A DNA stretch of 28,906 bases, taken from positions 1 to 28,906 of the forward strand of contig CALCYA010000100.1 in the NCBI GenBank assembly GCA_937906165.1. The letters are read 5' to 3'. This DNA comes from an uncultured Bacteroidales bacterium (GTDB taxonomy: Bacteria > Bacteroidota > Bacteroidia > Bacteroidales > Bacteroidaceae). Of the stretch, positions 23,121 to 28,906 are shown one piece after another. The first letter of the stretch is position 1; each line of letters begins with the position of its first letter. The notes beneath the pieces were generated by a model. It was not told the origin of the DNA, searched no databases, and was given only the letters and a program-made list of their open reading frames with translations. The position numbers were made by a program, and so were the translations under genes.

Positions 23121-23701
23121 AGTGCTGCATATTTTCTTACCGACGCATCCCAGCGCGGGGTGTTCCTGATGATTTCCAAAGCCTCTTCAGGGGTTGATGC
23201 CACGCTCCATATCTTTCCGTGGATTTCACCCATGAAACGTTCCTCGATAGCCTTTTCCAACTGGGCTATGAAGTGGTCGTAATAGCCGTTGATGTTCAGT
23301 ATTACAACTGGATTGAAATAGAGGCCCAACTGTTTCCAGGTTATGATCTCGCTCAGTTCTTCTATTGTGCCGCAACCACCGGGCAGCGCAATGACGGCAT
23401 CGCTCAGATTAGCCATAGTCTGTTTGCGCTCATGCATGCTCTCGGTAATACGTAGCTCTGTAAGCCCTGTATGATGCCACCCCTGCTCCACCATAAACTG
23501 CGGAATCACTCCTATTGCCTTCCCGCCATTGTCCAGTGCGCCGTCCTCTACCATACGCATCAGCCCTATGCTGCCCGCGCCGGTGATTACGGTAATACCC
23601 TCTTTGGCAAGTAGGGTACCCAGTTCGTATGCTGTGCTGCCGTATACCTCGGCAGCCTTATTGCTTGAAGCGCAGTATACGCATATTCTGTTTATATCCA
23701 T
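23117..23701 (-). CDS. LOG-family protein (TIGR00730)
   Basis: LOG proteins are nucleotide N-glycosidases; plant and some bacterial members release cytokinin bases from their riboside monophosphates (5'-phosphoribohydrolase activity). The signature PGGCGTIEELSEIITWKQLG is at residues 107-126, a match to PGGxGTxxE, with the Rossmann-like N-terminus ICVYCASSN and VITGAGSIGLMRMV. The 194-residue length is typical. The ATG of DUF4271 overlaps its stop. Eighty-three bases separate it from yifB, with no clear promoter. The natural substrate in this organism is unknown. Confidence 0.9.
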   Translation of the reverse strand: MDINRICVYCASSNKAAEVYGSTAYELGTLLAKEGITVITGAGSIGLMRMVEDGALDNGGKAIGVIPQFMVEQGWHHTGLTELRITESMHERKQTMANLSDAVIALPGGCGTIEELSEIITWKQLGLYFNPVVILNINGYYDHFIAQLEKAIEERFMGEIHGKIWSVASTPEEALEIIRNTPRWDASVRKYAAL

Positions 23702-23784
23702 TTTGCTGGTTTGATTAATGTACGGATTGACCTGTGCGGTATCGGTTGTGTGACTGGTTCTGTGTCATCAGGAACTGCAGCGCC

Positions 23785-25323
23785 TCATGTTCCCCAACTT
23801 TCACGGTCGAGGTTGCGGTAGCCGATAGCCTCGGCTATGTGCTGGAACTGTATGTTCTCGCTTGCGTCAAGGTCGGCAATGGTGCGCGCGACCTTTAATA
23901 TGCGGTCGTAGGCGCGTGCCGAAAGGTCGAACCGTGTCATCGCCGTCTTGAGCATTGCAAGGCTTGTCTCGTCAAGCACTGCGTATTTTGCAATGAGCTT
24001 GGGTGTCATCTGAGCATTGCAATATATGCTTTCTTCGTTCTTGAAACGTTCTTCCTGTATCTTGCGTGCGGCAATGACGCGCTCACGGATAGCGGCGCTG
24101 GGCTCGCCGGGTGCTGTGTCCGATATCTTTTCAAAAGGAACGGGGACAATCTCGCATTGTATGTCTATGCGGTCGAGTAGCGGGCCGCTTATTTTGTTGA
24201 GATAGCGCTGTACCTGTCCGGGGCTGCATGTGCAGGCCTTTGTGGGGTGGTTGTAGTAACCGCACGGGCAGGGGTTCATTGATGCTACAAACATCACTCC
24301 GGCAGGGTACTCCACCTTGTAGTTGGCACGTGCAACGCAAATCTTGCGGTCCTCGAGCGGCTGGCGCATCACTTCGAGCACGTCGCGGCTGAACTCGGGG
24401 AGCTCGTCAAGGAACAGCACGCCGTTGTGTGCAAGTGAAATCTCTCCGGGTTTAGGATTGGCACCTCCGCCGCACAGGGCAACTGATGATATTGTATGGT
24501 GCGGGCTACGGAACGGACGTTGTGTAATGAGCGAACAACCGTCGGGCATCATGCCGCTGACGGAGTGTATCTTTGTCGTCTCAAGGCTCTCGCTGAGTGT
24601 GAGTGGTGGCAGTATGCTCGGCAGCCTCTTTGCCATCATTGACTTTCCGCTACCCGGAGGTCCAACCATAATGAGGTTATGTCCGCCTGCTGCGGCTACC
24701 TCGAATGCGCGTTTCACGCTCTCCTGTCCGCGTACCTCGCTGAAATCAAATGGGAAATTGCTCTGTTTTGAGTAGAAACCGTCCTCAATGTCCACTTTGT
24801 ATGGGTTCATAGACTCCTCGCCGTTGAGGAACTGTATCACCTGCATCAGGTGCTCGGCGCCATAGACCGTTATGCCGTTGACAACGGCGGCCTCGGCTGC
24901 GTTGCCCATCGGTAGAATGATGCCTTCGTAGCCTAATTCTTTTGCTTTGATGGATATGGGTAAGGCGCCTTTTATCGGCATCAGCATTCCGTCAAGCCCC
25001 AGCTCTCCCATGATAAGATATCTGTTCAACTTTTCGGTAGAGATGACCTCGTCGGCTGCTAGAATACCCACGGCAATGGGCAGGTCGTATGCCGAGCCCT
25101 CCTTCTTTATGTCGGCGGGCGCCATGTTTACTATTATCTGCTTGCTCGGGAAACGCAGGCCGTTGTACTGGAATGCGGAGTTTATTCGCTGGTGGCTCTC
25201 CTTTACTGCATTGTCGGGCAGGCCTACAAGGTAGAACTTGATACCTCGCAGTGCATTGACCTCAATGGTCACAAGTGTGGCATTTATGCCCTGTATTGCC
25301 GCGGCAAGAACTTTTACCAGCAT
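23785..25323 (-). CDS. comM: YifB/ComM-family Mg-chelatase-like AAA+ ATPase
   Basis: ComM homologues are hexameric AAA+ helicases that help integrate transformed DNA by branch migration; most bacteria carry one even without known competence. The length is 512 residues. An N-terminal Lon-like domain (1-190) precedes Walker A GPPGSGKS (221-228), a Walker B LFLDELPE (303-310), the cysteine cluster CPCGYYNHPTKACTC (352-366, probably zinc) and the sensor region SGPLLDRIDI. It sits 9 bp after the thioredoxin-like gene's stop, in the typA-led run. The role in DNA uptake is inference; no other competence gene is visible. Confidence 0.9.
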   Translation of the reverse strand: MLVKVLAAAIQGINATLVTIEVNALRGIKFYLVGLPDNAVKESHQRINSAFQYNGLRFPSKQIIVNMAPADIKKEGSAYDLPIAVGILAADEVISTEKLNRYLIMGELGLDGMLMPIKGALPISIKAKELGYEGIILPMGNAAEAAVVNGITVYGAEHLMQVIQFLNGEESMNPYKVDIEDGFYSKQSNFPFDFSEVRGQESVKRAFEVAAAGGHNLIMVGPPGSGKSMMAKRLPSILPPLTLSESLETTKIHSVSGMMPDGCSLITQRPFRSPHHTISSVALCGGGANPKPGEISLAHNGVLFLDELPEFSRDVLEVMRQPLEDRKICVARANYKVEYPAGVMFVASMNPCPCGYYNHPTKACTCSPGQVQRYLNKISGPLLDRIDIQCEIVPVPFEKISDTAPGEPSAAIRERVIAARKIQEERFKNEESIYCNAQMTPKLIAKYAVLDETSLAMLKTAMTRFDLSARAYDRILKVARTIADLDASENIQFQHIAEAIGYRNLDRESWGT

Positions 25324-25332
25324 GTTGAACTG

Positions 25333-26403
25333 TTATTTTTTCTTCTTTTCGTTTGCTTTCTTCTTCTTCTTCTCTTGCTCCTTGTCGTATCGTCGGGTCA
25401 GCGAGTCTATGCGCTCGCCAAGGCCCTCGGTATCAATATCGTAGTCAATAATTCTCTGGAAGGGGCTTACGAGCATGGTGAAAGGGAGTGATTTCACGTT
25501 GAACTGCTTTACAATTGGGCTGTGGAACATCATGCGGTCAAGCGCGTTGTCGCCAACAATGCTGTCCTCTGTGATGAACTTTCTCCACTGTGCCGAGTCA
25601 TAGTCGAGCGCAATGTTAAGTATTGCAAAGCTCTCGCTTTCTACACTGTCCTTTATGGCTGCCAGTTCCCGCATTCTCTTGAGGCTGTTCTTGTCCCATG
25701 AGGCCCATAATGTCACCAGGGTATATTTCCTTATATAGTTTTCTAAAGTTACAGTGGTGCTGTCATTTAGACGATATTTGAAATCGGGGAACGAGCGGTG
25801 TAGCACATTGCTGTTCTTGCTCTCTACTTTCTTATTGAGACTTATTATGTATTCGTGGTCCTTGAGTATGCCGCCGAGTTTGCTGGTACGTGAACGTATG
25901 TCTTTGTTTACGGGCTCTGGAGTCTCTGTCAAGTAACGGCGGATAATTTCAATACACACATCGCTCAGCGGGTGTGCCATAATGAAACTGTCGATCTTCT
26001 CAATCATTCTGTTGCCGGCCGGGGTGGTATCAAGAATTCTTGATATGCTGTCGTGCAACGCCTGTATGTCGCCACCCTTGATGCTCCAGCCGCTATTGAG
26101 GGTGCTGTCTCTTGTTAGAGTTGCGGTGATTTTGGGCTCGGCATACATAGGGACTATCCTACCTTCCGGTGTTATCAGGAACATGGGAGTCAGTGTGTCT
26201 ACCTGTAATGACAACGAGAAACTGCCGTCATCGTCGCATCGTACCGAATCAACCTTTTCGTATCGGCTGTCCATGCCGAACATACATACAAGCCCATTAG
26301 GGTAGTCTGTTACTCCCTTAATGGTGTATGTGTTTGCAGGTTGCTCTTTTCCGCAGGAGAACAGCAGTGCCAGCAGGAATGTGAAAATAAAGAACCTCTT
26401 CAT
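25333..26403 (-). CDS. DUF4369/thioredoxin-like lipoprotein lacking the CxxC motif
   Basis: A 356-residue lipoprotein from ATG 26403, with signal MKRFFIFTFLLALLFSC and Cys17 as the lipid site; longer frames overlap typA and are rejected. The N-terminal half (about 20-115) resembles DUF4369. The C-terminal half has a thioredoxin/TlpA-like fold (TLVTLWASWDKNSLKRM, SFAILNIALDYDSAQWRKFI, SLPFTMLVSPFQRIIDYDID), but the usual WCxxC reads WASWDKNS, so both redox cysteines are absent. It cannot be a standard oxidoreductase and may be a binding or scaffolding protein. The C-terminus is a Lys/Glu run (KEQEKKKKKANEKKKK). It follows typA by 4 bp and precedes yifB by 9 bp. Confidence 0.82.
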   Translation of the reverse strand: MKRFFIFTFLLALLFSCGKEQPANTYTIKGVTDYPNGLVCMFGMDSRYEKVDSVRCDDDGSFSLSLQVDTLTPMFLITPEGRIVPMYAEPKITATLTRDSTLNSGWSIKGGDIQALHDSISRILDTTPAGNRMIEKIDSFIMAHPLSDVCIEIIRRYLTETPEPVNKDIRSRTSKLGGILKDHEYIISLNKKVESKNSNVLHRSFPDFKYRLNDSTTVTLENYIRKYTLVTLWASWDKNSLKRMRELAAIKDSVESESFAILNIALDYDSAQWRKFITEDSIVGDNALDRMMFHSPIVKQFNVKSLPFTMLVSPFQRIIDYDIDTEGLGERIDSLTRRYDKEQEKKKKKANEKKKK

Positions 26404-26407
26404 TGCC

Positions 26408-28204
26408 TTACTGCTTGTTTGCACGCTTGCGCTCAAGTTCGTCAAGGATAATCTTGCGCATGCGCATTGACTTTGGTGTTACCTCCAGATACTCGTCCTC
26501 CTTTATGTACTCAAGTGCCTCTTCGAGTGAGAATATAGTAGGTGGAATGATGCGGGCCTTGTCGTCGCTTCCGCTTGCACGCATGTTGGTGAGCTTCTTG
26601 CTTTTTGTCACGTTGATGACGAGGTCGTTTTCGTGGATGTGTTCGCCTACCACCTGGCCTGCATATACCTCCTCCTGTGGGCTTATGAAGAACTTGCCGC
26701 GCTCCTGAAGCTTGTCGATGGCGTATGCAAAGGCTGTTCCGCTCTCCATTGCCACCATTGAGCCGTTTGTTCGTCGCTCAATCTCACCCTTGTATGGCTG
26801 GTACTCCTTGAAGCGGTGTGCCATGATGGCCTCGCCGGCCGAAGCTGTGAGCACGTTTGTGCGAAGTCCTATGATACCTCTTGAAGGAATGTTGAACTCG
26901 ATGTTCACTCGGTCGGCCTGAGCCTCCATTGAGAGCATCTCGCCCTTGCGGCGTGTTACCATGTCGATGATTTTGCTCGAGAAGTCTGTGGGCACGTTTA
27001 TGGTGAGCTCCTCGATTGGCTCGTGACGCTCGCCATTGATCTCCTTGTATATCACCTGTGGCTGACCCACCTGTAGCTCATAACCCTCGCGACGCATGGT
27101 CTCTATGAGTACCGACAAGTGGAGCACACCGCGGCCGAATACTGTCCAGGCATCCTCTTCGGGGTCTTTCTTGACGCGTAGGGCAAGGTTCTTGTCAAGT
27201 TCCTTGTCAAGACGTTCCTGAATGTGGCGCGATGTCACGAATTTGCCCTCTTTACCGAAGAAGGGCGAGTCGTTGATAGTAAAGAGCATGCTCATGGTGG
27301 GTTCGTCGATGGCAATCGGCGGCAGAGCCTCAGGATTCTCAAAGTCGCATATGGTGTCACCTATCTCAAACTTCTCAAGGCCTACGATAGCGCAGATGTC
27401 ACCCGATGAAACGCTCTCGGCTCTCTTGCGTCCAAGACCCTCGAATGTGTGAAGTTCCTTGATTCTCATCTTGCTCTCCTCGCCGTTGCGGTTCACCAGC
27501 GTGATGCTTGTGCCCTCGGTGAGTGTGCCGCGGTGGACGCGTCCTATGGCAATGCGTCCGGTGTAGGGTGAATAGTCAAGTGATGTGATGAGCATCTGTG
27601 GTGTACCCTCGAGCTTCTTTGGGGCGGGTATATGCTCTATGATTGCATCGAGCAGAGCAGTAAGGTCTGTTGTCTCATTGCGCCAGTCGGTGCTCATCCA
27701 GTTGTTCTTTGCCGAGCCGTAAAGCACGGGGAAGTCGAGCTGCTCCTCTGTTGCCTCAAGCGAGAACATAAGGTCAAAGACCATTTCGTATACCTCCTCG
27801 GGGCGGCAGTTTGGCTTGTCCACCTTGTTTACCACAACAATGGGCTTCAAACCGATCTGCAATGCCTTCTGCAACACAAAGCGTGTCTGTGGCATGGGGC
27901 CTTCGAAGGCATCGACAAGGAGAATACAGCCGTCGGCCATGTTGAGCACGCGTTCGACCTCGCCACCGAAGTCGCTGTGACCCGGAGTGTCGATAACGTT
28001 GATTTTGGTGTCTTTATATCGTATCGATACATTCTTTGAAAGAATTGTTATACCTCTTTCACGCTCAAGCTCGTTGTTGTCGAGTGTGAGCTTGTCATTG
28101 TCCTGCTCCTTGAGCAAGTTTCCGGCAAGCATCAATTTGTCTACAAGGGTTGTCTTGCCGTGGTCAACGTGTGCGATAATCGCAATGTTACGGATATCCT
28201 GCAT
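26408..28204 (-). CDS. typA: Translational GTPase TypA/BipA
   Basis: TypA is a ribosome-binding translational GTPase that helps large-subunit assembly, particularly in stress or cold. The length is 598 residues. GTPase motifs: G1 AHVDHGKT (11-18), G2 RGITI, G3 DTPGHSDFGGEV, G4 NKVDK, G5 GSAKN. The rest gives the domain II barrel, the EF-G-like domains III/V, and the TypA-specific C-terminal domain (IGLRTNVLTASAGEAIMAHRF onwards). A TACCTTTG -7 box lies about 48 bp upstream. It is divergent from rpsO with a 285-bp gap, and heads the run of minus genes typA, thioredoxin-like, yifB. Confidence 0.97.
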   Translation of the reverse strand: MQDIRNIAIIAHVDHGKTTLVDKLMLAGNLLKEQDNDKLTLDNNELERERGITILSKNVSIRYKDTKINVIDTPGHSDFGGEVERVLNMADGCILLVDAFEGPMPQTRFVLQKALQIGLKPIVVVNKVDKPNCRPEEVYEMVFDLMFSLEATEEQLDFPVLYGSAKNNWMSTDWRNETTDLTALLDAIIEHIPAPKKLEGTPQMLITSLDYSPYTGRIAIGRVHRGTLTEGTSITLVNRNGEESKMRIKELHTFEGLGRKRAESVSSGDICAIVGLEKFEIGDTICDFENPEALPPIAIDEPTMSMLFTINDSPFFGKEGKFVTSRHIQERLDKELDKNLALRVKKDPEEDAWTVFGRGVLHLSVLIETMRREGYELQVGQPQVIYKEINGERHEPIEELTINVPTDFSSKIIDMVTRRKGEMLSMEAQADRVNIEFNIPSRGIIGLRTNVLTASAGEAIMAHRFKEYQPYKGEIERRTNGSMVAMESGTAFAYAIDKLQERGKFFISPQEEVYAGQVVGEHIHENDLVINVTKSKKLTNMRASGSDDKARIIPPTIFSLEEALEYIKEDEYLEVTPKSMRMRKIILDELERKRANKQ

Positions 28205-28229
28205 ATAATGTCTTTTGCTGATTAAAATG

Positions 28230-28259
28230 TCTTGCTTTGCAAGAACGTCTGCAAAGGTA
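28230..28259 (-). promoter_or_regulatory. typA promoter -7 box and 5' leader hairpin
   Basis: Minus-strand TACCTTTG (28252-28259) is a perfect -7 element; no clear -33 match is seen. The 5' leader contains a 6-bp stem with a 3-base loop (28230-28244, TCTTGC/GCAAGA) immediately after the predicted start, 26 bp before the ATG. Confidence 0.55.
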
Positions 28260-28376
28260 CAACAAAAACGGCGAAATTGTACTAAAGATTACTCTCTTTA
28301 TATATAATAAATCATATTTTGCTCTCGCTCTCAAAGGGATAGTACTGTTTGGTGGAGAAAAAATACCGCAAAGTGG

Positions 28377-28406
28377 TTGCTAATCCAAAAAATGGTTGTA
28401 TCTTTG
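28377..28406 (+). promoter_or_regulatory. Promoter of rpsO
   Basis: A TTG (28377-28379, in GGTTG), a 19-bp spacer and TATCTTTG (28399-28406) fit the Bacteroidetes consensus. Transcription would start near 28413, giving a leader of about 77 nt. Confidence 0.8.
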
Positions 28407-28426
28407 CACCCGCGTTGGCAACATAG

Positions 28427-28440
28427 TGCGCTCTTGCGCA
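28427..28440 (+). promoter_or_regulatory. Small stem-loop in the rpsO leader
   Basis: TGCGC-TCTT-GCGCA forms a 5-bp stem with a 4-base loop about 50 nt before the rpsO ATG. S15 represses its own message through leader RNA structures in several phyla, so this is a candidate element, but the structure is short and the link is inference. Confidence 0.35.
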
Positions 28441-28489
28441 TTCATTTGTCGGCCAAAAGATATTTTTTAACCTTTTAAAACCTCAAATC

Positions 28490-28759
28490 ATGTATTTGGA
28501 TTCAGAAAAAAAGAAAGAGATCTTTGGCACATACGGAACGTCTAGCACTGATACTGGTTCAGCAGAGAGCCAGATTGCATTGTTCTCATACCGTATTGCA
28601 CATTTGACGGAGCACCTTAAGGCTAACCGTAAGGACTATAGCACACAGAGAGCTTTGACAATGTTGGTAGGTAAGCGTCGTTCACTCCTTAACTATCTTA
28701 AGGATCGTGACATCAACCGTTACCGTGCTATCGTAGCTAAGCTCGGCTTGCGTAGATAA
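28490..28759 (+). CDS. rpsO: 30S ribosomal protein S15
   Basis: S15 binds the three-way junction of 16S rRNA helices H20-H22 early in small-subunit assembly and takes part in an intersubunit bridge. It has 89 residues, exactly the usual length. Conserved stretches are YGTSSTDTGSAESQIALFSYRIAHLTEHLKANRKDYSTQRAL and the C-terminal MLVGKRRSLLNYLKDRDINRYRAIVAKLGLRR. A good promoter lies about 85 bp upstream. A clean terminator follows; no pnp gene is adjacent within the window. Confidence 0.98.
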   Translation: MYLDSEKKKEIFGTYGTSSTDTGSAESQIALFSYRIAHLTEHLKANRKDYSTQRALTMLVGKRRSLLNYLKDRDINRYRAIVAKLGLRR

Positions 28760-28777
28760 TCTGCGTCAAGAACGTTT

Positions 28778-28812
28778 AAAAGCGAGGTTTTCACAGAAAA
28801 TCTCGCTTTTTT
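28778..28812 (+). terminator. rpsO terminator
   Basis: A 15-bp stem (28778-28792 with 28796-28810, one G-T pair) with loop ACA and a run of T at the 3' end, starting 19 bp after the rpsO stop. It is a textbook intrinsic terminator. Confidence 0.95.
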
Positions 28813-28834
28813 TATTAAGTGCGAGCGATTTTTA

Positions 28835-28889
28835 AGGCTCACTTGCAAACCATAGGGGGAATATCTTTTTAACACAGACAAAACATTAA
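28835..28889. repeat. Right copy of terminal inverted repeat
   Basis: The reverse complement of this stretch matches bases 1-55 (52 of 55; 38 perfect at the outer end). It lies about 23 bp beyond the rpsO terminator. The last 17 bases of the window (28890-28906, A+T rich) have no partner because the left copy is cut at base 1. Relative to the neighbouring gene's transcription, both copies point the same way. Confidence 0.85.
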
Positions 28890-28906
28890 ACAATCTCTTA
28901 TATTCT

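Overview
The window looks like ordinary chromosome from a member of the order Bacteroidales (Bacteroides/Prevotella-like). The evidence is the protein content (DUF4271, animal-type glutaminyl cyclase lipoprotein, Big_5 lipoprotein, bacterial GH3 protein, DUF4369/thioredoxin-like lipoprotein), the hemD-rnpA-yidD-tatD order, the lack of strong Shine-Dalgarno sites, and promoters of the Bacteroidetes type (TTTG, 19-21 bp, TAnnTTTG). The genus cannot be fixed by eye. I found no phage, transposase, CRISPR array, toxin-antitoxin or defence genes; nearly everything is housekeeping.

Layout. 1-1456: thyA-folA (minus), deoxythymidylate and folate metabolism, with a folA terminator. 1457-1836: divergent gap with a 79-bp tandem repeat. 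1837-11827 (plus): an rRNA m5C methyltransferase, dsbD, a GH3-family enzyme, a Big_5 lipoprotein, cysS, a type II glutaminyl cyclase lipoprotein and sufE. 11912-14225: two tRNA-modification genes, a U32/TrhP-type gene (minus) and dusB (plus), head to head on overlapping promoters. 14294-18084: a PlsC-like acyltransferase (minus), divergent from a Gate-domain transporter gene followed by mtnN and luxS (SAM recycling/AI-2). 18141-20293 (minus): tRNA-Gln(UUG), then a three-gene nucleotide-amino-sugar cassette (two WxcM/FdtA-like cupins and a DegT aminotransferase). 20382-28204 (minus): typA, a thioredoxin-like lipoprotein, yifB/comM, a LOG-family gene, a DUF4271 membrane protein, hemD, rnpA, yidD and tatD. 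28490-28759 (plus): rpsO, divergent from typA.

Convergent gene pairs are separated by clean bidirectional hairpin terminators (11842-11889, 14241-14279, 18106-18137), and rpsO, hemD and folA end in hairpins. Good Bacteroidetes promoters can be placed before tRNA-Gln, the U32 gene, dusB, the acyltransferase, the Gate-domain gene, typA and rpsO.

The most unusual structure is at the edges. The first 55 bases and bases 28835-28889 are an inverted repeat (52 of 55 identical, 38 perfect), each copy lying just beyond a gene terminator. It is most likely a multicopy element at which a contig assembly stopped, but it could be an inversion substrate. Other points worth checking are the 79-bp foldable repeat before the methyltransferase gene, the overlapping divergent promoters of two tRNA-modification genes, a cupin pair in which one member has lost a catalytic histidine, and a thioredoxin-fold lipoprotein without its CxxC. 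I saw no clear evidence for a wholly new multi-gene system.
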